Origin: Secundilactobacillus angelensis
GTDB lineage: Bacteria > Bacillota > Bacilli > Lactobacillales > Lactobacillaceae
Direction of reading: 5' to 3'
Assembly (NCBI RefSeq): GCF_012641075.1
Contig: NZ_JAAXLJ010000010.1
Location: 1-64,000 of the forward strand
Length of the DNA stretch: 64,000 bases
Shown here one piece after another: positions 40,793 through 49,439 of this stretch; position 1 is the first letter of the stretch; each line of letters begins with the position of its first letter. The position numbers were made by a program, and so were the translations under genes. Under the pieces are notes generated by a model. That model was not told where the DNA came from. It searched no databases and saw only the letters and a program-made list of their open reading frames with translations.

Positions 40793-43171
40793 TTACTTAA
40801 GTGGTGTCCACTTCCAGTTCGTGACTTCTGGCATATCAGTACCATTTTCACGAATGTAAGCAGTGTGCTTAGCAACCATGTCATCCATGCGTTGTTCGAA
40901 GGATGCACCCTTAACAGCGTATTCTGGCATGCTCAGCAAAGCATCCTTTGCCAAGTGGTAACGGTCGAGTTCATTCAAGACACGCATATCAAATGGTGTG
41001 GTGATATCACCGTTTTCACGGTAACCATGAACACGAAGGTTGTGGTTGTGACGGTCGAAGAACATGTCACGGACAATGTCTTCATAACCATGGAAGGCAA
41101 AGATAACTGGCTTGTCGGTTGTGAAGTAACGGTCGAATTCTTCGTCACTCAAACCACGAGGGTCCTTCTTTGGTGAACGAAGTCTCAAGATATCAACAAC
41201 GTTGATGACCCGCATCTTCAGTTCTGGGAATTCGTCGTGTAACAATGAAACGGCGGCGAAGACTTCCCAAGTTGGTTCACTACCAGCAGCAGCGAAGACA
41301 ATGTCAGGTTCTTGACCTTGATCAGTTGAAGCCCAGTCGATGTAGCCCAAACCATTGTGAACCAGGTTAGTAGCTTCGTCGATTGAGAACCATTGTGGAC
41401 GTGGGTGCTTTGAGGTAACTAACAAGTTGATTGTCTGATAGCTGCGGAAAGCAACGTCAGCAACAGCAAGCAATGTGTTAGCGTCACCTGGCAAGTATTC
41501 ACGAATTAACTCTGGCTTCTTTTCATACAAGTGAGTTAACATACCTGGGTCTTGGTGAGTGTAACCATTGTGGTCTTGCTGGAAGACAGTTGAAGTATCC
41601 ACGAAGTTCAATGATGGATAATGCTTGCGCCATGATTGTTCTGAAGCCTTACGTAACCACTTCATGTGTTGCGTCAACATTGAGTCAACGACACGACCAA
41701 ATGATTCGTAAGTTGCAAAGAAGCCATGACGACCAGTCAAGACATAACCTTCCAACCAGCCTTCAGCTTGATGTTCGGAAAGTTGTGAATCGATGACACG
41801 GCCTTGAGGAGCCATGTTTTCATCGTTAGGTTCTTTGATGGATTCTTCCCATTGACGCTTACCAGTGTCAAGCATTGAGTACAGGCGGTTTGACTTAGAT
41901 TCGTCAGGACCGAATGCACGGAAGTTGTCAGGATTCATCTTCATGGTGTCAGCAACCCAGTCAGACCAAACGATCATGTCTTGAGCGGTAATAGCACCTG
42001 GAGTAGTCACCTTAACAGCATACTTCTTGTAGTCTGGTAATTTCAATGGTTCTGGCTTGATCCCACCATTAGTGATAGGGTTCATTGCCATCCGTTGTTC
42101 ACCCTTAGGCGCCATATCACGGACAGATTCCTTGATTGAACCATTTTCGTCAAAGAAGTCTTCTGGCTTGTATGACTTCAACCAGCTAACTAACTTATCA
42201 GCATGTTCCATTGAACCTGCAGCAATTGGTAGCGGAACTTGGTGAGCACGGAATGAACCTTCAACGGGATTACCATCGAAGTCTTCCTTAGGACCAGTCC
42301 AGCCTTTAGGTGAACGGAAGATAATCATTGGCCAGTTAGGTAATGAATTGTCATTGTTTTCGCGGGCATTCTTTTGAATAGCCTTGATCTTTTCAATGGC
42401 TTTGTCCATCGCCTTAGCCATGTCTTCGTGAACTGGTTCGTGATCGTCAGGGTTCTTAACTTCAACGAACTCTGGATCCCAGCCCATTCCTTTGAAGTAG
42501 CTAGTCAAGTCTTCATCACTCATCCGTGAAAGGATGGTTGGATTAGAAATCTTGAAGCCGTTCATGTTAATAATTGGTAAAACAGCACCATCTTTGATTG
42601 GGTTGATGAACTTATCTGAGAACCATGATGTAGCTAATGGACCAGTTTCGGATTCACCATCACCAATTTCAACAGCGGCAATTACGTCTGGGTTATCTAA
42701 AATTGCACCAGTACCGTGTGAAAGTGAGTAACCAAGTTCGCCACCTTCGTGGATTGAACCTGGAGTTTCAGGGGCAGCATGTGAAGCAACGCCACCTGGG
42801 AATGAGAATTGCTTGAATAATTTCTGAAGACCCTTTTCGTCTTGAGAAATATTAGGGTAGATTTCTGAATAACTGCCATCAAGATATGAGTTAGAAACCA
42901 TAACTTGACCACCATGCCCTGAACCTTCAATGTAGAACATATTCAAATCATACTTCTTGATGACCCGATTTAAATGTGCGTAGATAAAGTTTTGAGAAAC
43001 AATTGTTCCCCAGTGACCAATCGGCTTAATTTTAACATCGTCTGAAGTCAAGTCGCGGTTCAATAATGGGTTGTCCCGTAGATATAGTTGACCAACAGAC
43101 AAATAGTTGGCGGCACGCCAATACGTGTCAACGCCTTCCAAATACTGTTTGGAATCGTAATCTTCTGCCAT
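40793..43171 (-). CDS. xfp: Xylulose-5-phosphate / fructose-6-phosphate phosphoketolase
   Basis: Key enzyme of heterolactic sugar breakdown: cleaves xylulose-5-phosphate with phosphate to acetyl-phosphate and glyceraldehyde-3-phosphate, TPP-dependent, cytoplasmic; 792 aa. The N-terminal TPP domain has [52 protein letters not shown] and [14 protein letters not shown]; later [12 protein letters not shown] and the C-terminal domain with FHGYE are typical. ATG at 43171 follows AAAGGAGT; the longer frame to 43279 lies in the untranslated leader. Single gene with its own promoter and terminator, flanked on both sides by the two secreted-protein cassettes. Confidence 0.97.
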   Translation of the reverse strand: MAEDYDSKQYLEGVDTYWRAANYLSVGQLYLRDNPLLNRDLTSDDVKIKPIGHWGTIVSQNFIYAHLNRVIKKYDLNMFYIEGSGHGGQVMVSNSYLDGSYSEIYPNISQDEKGLQKLFKQFSFPGGVASHAAPETPGSIHEGGELGYSLSHGTGAILDNPDVIAAVEIGDGESETGPLATSWFSDKFINPIKDGAVLPIINMNGFKISNPTILSRMSDEDLTSYFKGMGWDPEFVEVKNPDDHEPVHEDMAKAMDKAIEKIKAIQKNARENNDNSLPNWPMIIFRSPKGWTGPKEDFDGNPVEGSFRAHQVPLPIAAGSMEHADKLVSWLKSYKPEDFFDENGSIKESVRDMAPKGEQRMAMNPITNGGIKPEPLKLPDYKKYAVKVTTPGAITAQDMIVWSDWVADTMKMNPDNFRAFGPDESKSNRLYSMLDTGKRQWEESIKEPNDENMAPQGRVIDSQLSEHQAEGWLEGYVLTGRHGFFATYESFGRVVDSMLTQHMKWLRKASEQSWRKHYPSLNFVDTSTVFQQDHNGYTHQDPGMLTHLYEKKPELIREYLPGDANTLLAVADVAFRSYQTINLLVTSKHPRPQWFSIDEATNLVHNGLGYIDWASTDQGQEPDIVFAAAGSEPTWEVFAAVSLLHDEFPELKMRVINVVDILRLRSPKKDPRGLSDEEFDRYFTTDKPVIFAFHGYEDIVRDMFFDRHNHNLRVHGYRENGDITTPFDMRVLNELDRYHLAKDALLSMPEYAVKGASFEQRMDDMVAKHTAYIRENGTDMPEVTNWKWTPLK

Positions 43172-43283
43172 TAGAGTAACACTCCTTTGATTGATTAAAG
43201 ATAACTGCACGACGTAATCAATGCAGTTGAATATGATGCGTGAATTACCAAATACGATAAGTATCGATAATTTACACACTTTA

Positions 43284-43311
43284 TGATAGTCCCATTTGCA
43301 TAAAAGTCAAC
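43284..43311 (-). promoter_or_regulatory. xfp promoter
   Basis: Minus-strand TTGACT (43311-43306), 16-bp spacer, TATCAT (43289-43284). The leader of about 105 nt contains a small hairpin AACTGC / GCAGTT (43203-43228). The rest of the 43172-43591 gap is AT-rich with no gene. Confidence 0.7.
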
Positions 43312-43591
43312 CGCTTTGAAAATTGATGCGGTCCAATTCAAAGACATAATCAAGTTCAGTACCTGATGTACCCGGAGTAGCCGGTATCTCGGACTTGCTA
43401 GCACTCAAAATTCAAAAATCGATTGGTAAAGCTACCTGGTTGAATTGATATGTGAAGCAAATGCTAACTGCATAAAGCGTGACCAAGGTTTATATGCTTG
43501 ATGATATGAATCCTTTTATCTATTGATGTTTAAGTATGTTATTATCGTAAACGGTTGTGATAATTTTGGAAGATAAGCAAAGGGGAGTAAT

Positions 43592-44119
43592 ATGCAAGAA
43601 ACGCTGGGAACTCGACTTCGAAGTGCCAGAATGCAATCAGGACTTTCGCAAAATGACGCGTCTACAATCATGCACATATCACGACAGTCTTTCTCAAAAT
43701 GGGAAAACGACAGGGGCTATCCGGATATAGATAACCTTGTCTATCTTAGTTCACTATACGAGGTATCAATTGATAGCCTATTAAAAGATAATGATGAGAT
43801 GCGAGAAAAAATTGGTGCAAACGAGACCGAAATAGCTGATAAGCGCAAACAGTTGAAAAAGGTCAATAAGGACATGTTTCAGAATCGCGACGAGGGCTTA
43901 TTTTTAATGATACTAGCGCTCGTATCAGCGATTGTGCCACCGATTGGAATCTTTGTACCGTTCTATGCAATGTGGCGAAATAGCCGATATAATAGCCTTT
44001 ATAAGACAATATATCTGGCAAGCGCCATAGTTGTACTTGTCAGTCTTGTTGGGACAGGTGTTTATGTTTTTGATAACTGGTTGTCGCCGACAGAAACACA
44101 CGTATACCGCGTTAATTAG
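43592..44119 (+). CDS. Membrane-anchored XRE regulator, cassette B
   Basis: Protein of 175 aa, paralogue of the gene at 39605. The XRE domain (QNDASTIMHISRQSFSKWENDRGYPDIDNLVYL) is at about 8-62, then a charged helix, NRDEG, a long hydrophobic segment with VPPIG, basic loop WRNSRYNSLYK, last helix, and tail DNWLSPTETHVYRVN. The conserved tail in both paralogues suggests a defined role, perhaps contact with the secreted partner. ATG after AGGGGAG. It overlaps the convergent secreted gene by 8 bp (TTAATTAG), the mirror image of cassette A. Confidence 0.87.
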   Translation: MQETLGTRLRSARMQSGLSQNDASTIMHISRQSFSKWENDRGYPDIDNLVYLSSLYEVSIDSLLKDNDEMREKIGANETEIADKRKQLKKVNKDMFQNRDEGLFLMILALVSAIVPPIGIFVPFYAMWRNSRYNSLYKTIYLASAIVVLVSLVGTGVYVFDNWLSPTETHVYRVN

Positions 44120-44435
44120 TTGTCACGTAAATTTTAGACTTTGATACGCTAATCTTGATGTTTTGGTTATATGCGAGTGTTTTAATGTGTTTAGCGAATC
44201 TAATATGGGCGTCCCCTCCAGAGAGTTTGACAGTGGGACTGGAGATGGACCCGATAAATGGCTTTATTGACAGTTTCTTTACGGCGGTGACCTTATTGCC
44301 TTTAGTGACGACATCACAACTAAATTTCCACGATGGAAATTTGCTCTGGGCAACGTGATAGGTTGCCGCCTGAGCGACCGTTGAGAATAAGAATGAACAT
44401 ACGATAATTAAACCTGTAATCAGTGTTTTTTTCAT
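44112..44435 (-). CDS. Small secreted protein, cassette B (intact)
   Basis: Protein of 107 aa. A signal peptide KKTLITGLIIVCSFLFSTV ends in AQA-A. The mature domain of about 84 aa is beta-rich (WKFSCDVVTKGNKVTAVKKLSIKP...KIYVTTN), with a single Cys. No known family. The ribosome site lies within a perfect 12-bp inverted repeat directly before the ATG. It is convergent with, and overlaps by 8 bp, a membrane-anchored XRE regulator; the same pair exists in cassette A. The conserved pairing suggests the two products act together. Confidence 0.83.
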   Translation of the reverse strand: MKKTLITGLIIVCSFLFSTVAQAATYHVAQSKFPSWKFSCDVVTKGNKVTAVKKLSIKPFIGSISSPTVKLSGGDAHIRFAKHIKTLAYNQNIKISVSKSKIYVTTN

Positions 44436-44467
44436 GAACGTAACCTCCTGAAATTGAGGTTACGTTC
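44436..44467 (-). promoter_or_regulatory. Hairpin covering the ribosome site, cassette B
   Basis: Perfect 12-bp inverted repeat GAACGTAACCTC / GAGGTTACGTTC with an 8-nt loop, ending at the ATG. AGGAGG of the ribosome site spans loop and 3' arm. Confidence 0.8.
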
Positions 44468-44554
44468 TTTTCTTTGTACACATAAGAAACGCCTTATTTA
44501 CAGGGGGTTACATTGAGTTTACGTTGGGTTGTCAATTGATCTTAACGGGTTACA

Positions 44555-44587
44555 AAAAGTCATCTAGCTCTATACCTAGATGACTTT
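44555..44587 (-). terminator. Terminator of the second-cassette membrane protein gene
   Basis: Perfect 13-bp stem AAAAGTCATCTAG / CTAGATGACTTTT with a short loop. Confidence 0.88.
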
Positions 44588-44632
44588 TGATAACCTATCA
44601 AAATTGTCAATTAATTTTAACTGGCCGTTAAT

Positions 44633-44938
44633 TTAATAACTAGCAGCAAAGGCTAATACTATTAATATTGGTGCAAATAAAAAGATAGGAAGTAGCATGC
44701 CTAAAATAAGACATAGAATTAGATTTAGGTTAGTTTTGCAGAAACGAAAAATAAGCAAGTCAACACACATAAAATAAGAAAACGAGATTAGTCCAATCGC
44801 AAAATCGTGAGTCGCTCTGAAGAAGTTTAACAAAATTGCTAAAACTAGAGCAGTCCCGGCTATTATTTGCATTATACGATACGATTTATGGGTAAACTGT
44901 GTGGCAAACGTTTCTTTTATTGACTTCATATTAATCAT
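44633..44938 (-). CDS. Small membrane protein, 101 aa, partner of VWHG pseudogene
   Basis: Three hydrophobic segments (IMQIIAGTALVLAILLNFF, IGLISFSYFMCVDLLIF, ILCLILGMLLPIFLFAPILIV) after a polar N-terminus. ATG after TTAGGAG, 20 bp downstream of the interrupted VWHG gene on the same strand. It takes the same position as the 75-aa membrane protein of cassette A but is not visibly related. An immunity- or export-type role is only suggested by position. Confidence 0.68.
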   Translation of the reverse strand: MINMKSIKETFATQFTHKSYRIMQIIAGTALVLAILLNFFRATHDFAIGLISFSYFMCVDLLIFRFCKTNLNLILCLILGMLLPIFLFAPILIVLAFAASY

Positions 44939-44958
44939 GATTAACTCCTAATTTATTT

Positions 44959-45654
44959 TTATTGGTGGCTAATTCCCTTATATTTCCAACCCTTAAATTT
45001 GAAGACTCTCCCTGTCTTAAAATGTTTAATATTTTCATCTAGGGCTAATTTTACAACCTTGCCTAATGCATAATTAAGCACTCCAGCTGCGACACCGCCA
45101 GCTCCCCCGCCAGCGAGAGTCAATAAAGCATACATAGCTACTGAGACAGCAGTGTTTGCTGGTAAATTTTTTAGCCAATTTAGCCATTTGGCACTTAAAT
45201 AAATATCAACATTACCCTTTTTAGCTGCCCCATGCCAAACTATTTTGGTCTTACCTGTTGAACGAACGCTTACGATCAAACCAGAGGGATCCAGTACGGA
45301 CATATATGCTCTTTCAATGGAAATGTCTGAAACTGTTGCAATAGTATCATTGCCATCTTTTTCTATATTCGTAGAAGCTTTAATTTTTTGTTGAATTTGT
45401 TGCTTTTGTGTCTCTGTTGCTGATTCTAACTTAGCTGAAATTAAATTCCAACCCTAATCCTCTGTTAATAAATGTGGTGTTGCCTGTAGATTGCTTCGCA
45501 TAGCTGTAGATTCTGTGTTTTTAGTAGCTGTTTGAGTTGTGTCAGGTGTTGTAGCAGCATGTGCCTGCTGTACATTTACACCTGATTCAATAATACCAGT
45601 ACTCAATAGTGCAGTAGCAAATGCTAATGATGAATATTTAATAAAAGATTTCAT
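44959..45654 (-). pseudogene. VWHG-family secreted protein gene interrupted by an in-frame TAG (cassette B)
   Basis: Reading from ATG 45654 gives a signal peptide (FIKYSSLAFATALLSTGII...AHA-A) and 66 residues to TAG at 45454-45456. The same frame continues without shift through LISAKLESATETQKQQIQQKI, AYMSVLDPSGLIV, TKIVWHGAAKKGNVDIYLS and the C-terminal FKFKGWKYKG to the stop at 44959. The joined length, 231 codons, matches the intact 233-aa paralogue at 37578. One substitution would therefore restore it. The 114-codon frame starting at 45303 is only the 3' piece. Confidence 0.82.
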
Positions 45655-45682
45655 AAGAAAAACTCTCCCTAAGATTTGATGA

Positions 45683-45696
45683 CTAATACGTATTAG
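45683..45696. promoter_or_regulatory. 14-bp palindrome upstream of VWHG pseudogene, cassette B
   Basis: Perfect palindrome CTAATACGTATTAG, equivalent to CTAATGCGCATTAG in cassette A; the inner pair has changed on both sides, keeping symmetry. GTTAACATCA lies 8-9 bp further upstream in both. The remaining gap to 46059 has no gene. Confidence 0.65.
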
Positions 45697-45981
45697 TGAG
45701 TTGCTGTTAACATCACTAGATTATTCGTAAGTACCTACTTTGGGGAGAATCGGAATGCTTACCTTCTGGTTTGACAACCATTAGTTGCATTAAATAAAGG
45801 AAATTGGTAATCAAGTTAATTCATTTATACCCAAGAAAGCTGATAGCAGCAACGATAGGCATCCCTTACGTTTGCTTTCAATGGCGGGTAAAAAATGAAA
45901 AGCCGACGTTAAAAATTCTCCTTTCGGCCGAATAAATGTCAGGCAAAATTAGGGATCACCTGCTCAGTTTCACTGATGAAA

Positions 45982-46038
45982 TTGACAATCAAATCGACGG
46001 ATGTTAAATTATGAGTAACAGGTTACTTATAAAGTAAC
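45982..46038 (+). promoter_or_regulatory. Promoter and palindromic operator of the oxidoreductase-Rrf2 unit
   Basis: TTGACA (45982-45987), 17 bp, TAAATT (46005-46010). Immediately after lie GTAAC-ag-GTTAC and the perfect inverted repeat GTTACTT-ATA-AAGTAAC (46022-46038). A repressor bound there would block the start; the Rrf2 protein encoded downstream is the obvious candidate. Confidence 0.72.
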
Positions 46039-46059
46039 AACAAAACAAAAAGGGGTAAA

Positions 46060-46917
46060 ATGATGAAAACTTATGCTGTTACAGGCGCTACTGGGAAATT
46101 TGGGCACCATGCACTGGAGATATTAGCAAAATTAGCACCAAAGGATCACATTGTGGCTTTGGCCAGAGACACTGATAAGGCTGCAAAGTCTGTTCCTGAG
46201 GGTGTTGACGTTCGGAAAGGCGACTATAGTGATAAGCAGAGCTTAGTTGATTCACTGGAGGGTGTCGACAAGTTACTGTTTGTTTCTTCCGTTCCTAATG
46301 CCGATTTACCGCGGCAAGCACAACATCAAAACGTGATCGACGCTGCCAAGGAAGCCGGCGTAGGCTACATTGCCTATACCAGCTACCCGCATTTGGAAAC
46401 CGCTACATCACCACTGAGCGAAGATCACAAATACACGGAACAGGCCATCGTAAAAGCCGGGATTCCTCACAGCTTTTTACGCAATAACTGGTACTTAGAA
46501 AACGAACTGTATCCAATTTTGTCAGCCTTACAGGGTCAGCCTTTCGAATACGTAGCTGGTAACGGCCGCGTTGGCTGGGCAGCCGAGCGTGACTATGCGG
46601 AAGCCGCTGCTAAAGTGATGCTTCTTGATTACACACAAGATGTCTACGAATTTGCTGGTAAATCACTCTCATATTCTGATTTAGCAGCTATTGTAAAAAC
46701 GGTCAGTGATCAGCCCTTTGAAGTCCATGCGGAAAGCGAAGACGATTACAAGCAAAACGTGATCAAAAACGGACTGGATGCTACCGTGGCGGAAATGGTG
46801 ACCTCGATTCAAGTGCTCATCAATAATGGTGATCTAAAAGAGGAATCCTATGATCTGACGACTGTCCTTGGCCGCTCACAAACGAATTTGGCACTGGTAA
46901 TCGAAGCTTACAAGTAA
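46060..46917 (+). CDS. NmrA-like NAD(P)-binding oxidoreductase (quinone reductase type)
   Basis: Protein of 285 aa of the atypical SDR / NmrA group. The N-terminal Rossmann motif is VTGATGKFGHHALEIL, followed by VALARDTDKA, RKGDYSDKQSL and LLFVSSVPN. The C-terminal half (YTSYPHLE.., SFLRNNWYLEN) is like QorB-type NAD(P)H:quinone oxidoreductases. Start at 46060 or 46063 after AAAGGGG. It is followed by an Rrf2 regulator gene, and these two are commonly paired as a redox- or stress-sensing unit. Confidence 0.88.
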   Translation: MMKTYAVTGATGKFGHHALEILAKLAPKDHIVALARDTDKAAKSVPEGVDVRKGDYSDKQSLVDSLEGVDKLLFVSSVPNADLPRQAQHQNVIDAAKEAGVGYIAYTSYPHLETATSPLSEDHKYTEQAIVKAGIPHSFLRNNWYLENELYPILSALQGQPFEYVAGNGRVGWAAERDYAEAAAKVMLLDYTQDVYEFAGKSLSYSDLAAIVKTVSDQPFEVHAESEDDYKQNVIKNGLDATVAEMVTSIQVLINNGDLKEESYDLTTVLGRSQTNLALVIEAYK

Positions 46918-46970
46918 GCCACTATGCTGATGCAATCAACTGGCTTCACTCATTAATCGAGGTTGTTAAT

Positions 46971-47411
46971 ATGAAGTATTCCCATAAATTAAGTGATGCC
47001 GTACACATCCTTGCCTACGTTGATATCTTTCAAAATGATGGCGACTTATCCAGCAATCGCATTGCACGAAGCATCGAATCGAATCCAAGTTTAGTCCGAC
47101 GTCTAATGTCGGCGCTGGTTAAAGCGGGCTTATTAGTTACTCAACCAGGTGTGGCGGCACCCTCCTTATCCAAACCAACTGCCAAAATTTCACTACTTGA
47201 AGTTTATAACGCTGTTGAAGATGATCGCAATCTGCTACACGTGGATGAAAAAACCAATCCGGATTGCCCGGTCGGCGCCAATATTCAGGCTGCCCTTAAC
47301 GATGCGTACGCCAAAGTGCAAGCGCAAGCTGAGAAGAGTATGGCCGAAATAACTTTAGACCAAATCGTCGATGATATTCAGGTACGTCGATTGAATACCT
47401 CCAGTAAATAA
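46971..47411 (+). CDS. Rrf2-family transcriptional regulator
   Basis: Winged-helix regulator of 146 aa. Starts MKYSHKLSDAVHILAY; the HTH is SNRIARSIESNPSLVRRLMSALVKAGLLVT, then the typical ISLLEVYNAVEDD. The three-Cys cluster loop of iron-sulphur Rrf2 proteins is not present; only one Cys (NPDCPVG) is seen, as in the YwnA group, so redox sensing by a single Cys is possible. ATG after CGAGGTTG. Downstream of the oxidoreductase it may control. Confidence 0.88.
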   Translation: MKYSHKLSDAVHILAYVDIFQNDGDLSSNRIARSIESNPSLVRRLMSALVKAGLLVTQPGVAAPSLSKPTAKISLLEVYNAVEDDRNLLHVDEKTNPDCPVGANIQAALNDAYAKVQAQAEKSMAEITLDQIVDDIQVRRLNTSSK

Positions 47412-47413
47412 AC

Positions 47414-47452
47414 AAATGGCTAGTCCTTGTATCAACAGGGCTAGCCATTTTT
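47414..47452. terminator. Bidirectional terminator
   Basis: Stem AAATGGCTAGTCC / GGGCTAGCCATTT with T-run, between the Rrf2 gene and the convergent nucleoid-associated protein gene. Confidence 0.9.
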
Positions 47453-47459
47453 AATTAAA

Positions 47460-48431
47460 TCAATTTCGCTCAACATTCTTCACGATAACTGACATGGTGC
47501 CATCAGGATTGGTTCGAAACTCCACGACATCCTTATTCTTCAAAACGTCCACCGGCACTGTCATTTCAATACCATTGCCAAGCTTAATTTTTTGCTTTTG
47601 GTACTTTTTCTCAAAAATCGGTGCGTTGGGTACCCGGACTGTCTCCGAAACACCACGTTCTTTAAGTTTTTCCTTGAAGGCGACTTTAGCTTCCGGATTA
47701 TTCTGGAAAACCGTTTCAGCAACATGGTCACTATCGATGCTTTCATCCTTCTTGATACTCTCATACACCGCTTTGTGCGTTTCCGGCACCGTTAAGACAT
47801 CAGCTTCAGTATATTTTTTGGCAGTTTCCTTCACCGTTTTTTCAATCACTTTAATTTCTTCAGAAACCTTTTTAACCACCGGGATCTGTAGAATATTTTG
47901 TGCAAAACTCCAGTCTTCCCCGTTATTATCATACTTTTTCGATCGAACCCGGATGGTATCTCCCATTACCAAGAATCCGTCTTTAACGGCCTGAACTGGT
48001 GCCGGTAAAATGGTCTTATTTTGAATGATCGTATTGATCAACGTGTCATTATCATACTCAATTGCATGCAGATACTTTGCAGTGTAATCCAGTTTAACCA
48101 TGCCAGTTAACTCAACCAGATCATCATTCTGGGCACGGAAAAACAGCAAGTCACCACCGCTGATCTTCGTTGCGCCTTTAATGGCATTAAAGAAATCCAG
48201 ACTAATTTGAGCCGAATTATCAACAAAATCGTCTGGATGATCAACCAGTTGCTTCACAATCTGACTATCATTCAGGCTGGTTTCTGTGTACTCAGTCTTC
48301 ATTAATTTTTCGATGACTTTTTGCAGGTACTCCTCCATGACCACGTCACTGGGATCAACTGCCTGATGTGACACCACAACGTTACCTGAATCCTTATCCA
48401 TCACGTGGACAACTGCCTTTAATATTCTCAT
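47460..48431 (-). CDS. Nucleoid-associated protein (NdpA/YejK family)
   Basis: Protein of 323 aa resembling the 37-kDa nucleoid-associated family: N-terminal ILKAVVHVMDKDSGNVVVS, middle FAQNILQIPVVKKVSEEIKVIEKTVKETAKKY, and C-terminal IKLGNGIEMTVPVDVLKNKDVVEF. The family binds nucleoid DNA, with no clear enzymatic role. ATG at 48431 follows AAAGGTGG; an ATG 18 nt upstream is possible. Single gene. Confidence 0.82.
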   Translation of the reverse strand: MRILKAVVHVMDKDSGNVVVSHQAVDPSDVVMEEYLQKVIEKLMKTEYTETSLNDSQIVKQLVDHPDDFVDNSAQISLDFFNAIKGATKISGGDLLFFRAQNDDLVELTGMVKLDYTAKYLHAIEYDNDTLINTIIQNKTILPAPVQAVKDGFLVMGDTIRVRSKKYDNNGEDWSFAQNILQIPVVKKVSEEIKVIEKTVKETAKKYTEADVLTVPETHKAVYESIKKDESIDSDHVAETVFQNNPEAKVAFKEKLKERGVSETVRVPNAPIFEKKYQKQKIKLGNGIEMTVPVDVLKNKDVVEFRTNPDGTMSVIVKNVERN

Positions 48432-48500
48432 GGGACCACCTTTACTCATTTTCTTCTTACAAGCATACGTGAATGATTAACTTGATACAACTGCGGATAC

Positions 48501-48535
48501 AAAAAGAGCTAGGGCACTTCATGCACCTCTAGCTC
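48501..48535 (-). terminator. Terminator of the GntR gene
   Basis: Minus-strand stem GAGCTAGAGGTGCA / TGCCCTAGCTC followed by TTTTTG. Confidence 0.87.
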
Positions 48536-48551
48536 GTTATATTTAATCTTC

Positions 48552-49280
48552 TTACTCTTCATCCAGCGTAACGAACGTATTGTAATTGAAGTAGTCGTAT
48601 CGTAAACGCATGTTAGAGACTTCAAACGGTGTACCATCATCCAAGAAGAAGATACCTTCCATAATGGCAACTGGTTCTGTTGGCTTCAGGCCCAGTAACT
48701 CTTGATCTTCTTCGTTAGATGGCGCAACTTTCATCGTCATAAACGACTTGGTAACCACCTTATTTTGAACATCTTCCAAATAGTTGAAGATTGAGCCCGA
48801 AACCACCTTCTGTGACAATTCAGGTGCAATCTTGATCGGGATAAAACCGCGTTCAATCATGAAGGGGTGGTCATCAAATAACCGTAGGCGCGAAATTTCG
48901 TACACAAAATCGCCCTTCTCCAAAAAGAGATCCTGCTGCATTTCTTCATTAGCAGGCACCACTTTGAAGGATAGTAACTTAATTCCCTGGGTCTGCCCGT
49001 CACTCTTAAAACTGTCCGTAATCCCTAAATTCGAGCCTTCATAATGAAAAATCGTTTGGTTCTTCATGTATAATGGATTAATGAACGTACCAGAACCGCG
49101 TTTTTTAAAAATAATCCCTTGATTTGCTAAGACACCAAGTGCTCGCTTGATTGAACTACGACTGACGTTGTATGCTTCACTTAGGCTTCGCTCATCCGGT
49201 AGTCTTTTATCTGGAAACTGATTATCGTGAATTCGCGATTTTAAGTCATGCAATACTCTTCTGTAAACTAAATCTGCCAT
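48552..49280 (-). CDS. GntR-family regulator, HutC/UTRA type
   Basis: Regulator of 242 aa. The N-terminal wHTH is FPDKRLPDERSLSEAYNVSRSSIKRALGVLANQGIIFKKRGSGTFI (recognisable from LPDERSLSEAYNVSRSSIKR), and the C-terminal UTRA ligand domain contains DFVYEISRLRLFDDHPFMIERG and a final RLRYDYFNYNTF. ATG at 49280 follows AAGGGAG; the longer frame is rejected. The ligand is probably a sugar phosphate or similar small effector, by analogy to YvoA/TreR-type proteins; no target gene is adjacent. Confidence 0.9.
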   Translation of the reverse strand: MADLVYRRVLHDLKSRIHDNQFPDKRLPDERSLSEAYNVSRSSIKRALGVLANQGIIFKKRGSGTFINPLYMKNQTIFHYEGSNLGITDSFKSDGQTQGIKLLSFKVVPANEEMQQDLFLEKGDFVYEISRLRLFDDHPFMIERGFIPIKIAPELSQKVVSGSIFNYLEDVQNKVVTKSFMTMKVAPSNEEDQELLGLKPTEPVAIMEGIFFLDDGTPFEVSNMRLRYDYFNYNTFVTLDEE

Positions 49281-49439
49281 TCCAATCTCCCTTGCAACCA
49301 ACTCACTGATTTTATAATTGAATCGAGTATAACAGATTTTAGCGCTTTCGGATAGATTGAAACGCACTATTAAGCAAATTGGTCCTTATTAATTGTTTAT
49401 CTGGACTGCACCAAATTATTTATGTAAGGAATGATCAAC

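Noticed and set aside
40763-41176. 137-codon frame opposite the end of xfp
   Set aside because: Antisense shadow of a strongly conserved gene; no ribosome site; begins inside the xfp terminator region.
44959-45303. Calling the 114-codon 3' piece of the VWHG pseudogene a separate gene
   Set aside because: It is in the same frame as the upstream signal-peptide piece and matches the middle of the intact paralogue; no ribosome site at 45303.
47494-47994. 166-codon frame opposite the nucleoid-associated protein gene
   Set aside because: Shadow frame; Ser/Phe-rich composition expected from the complementary strand.
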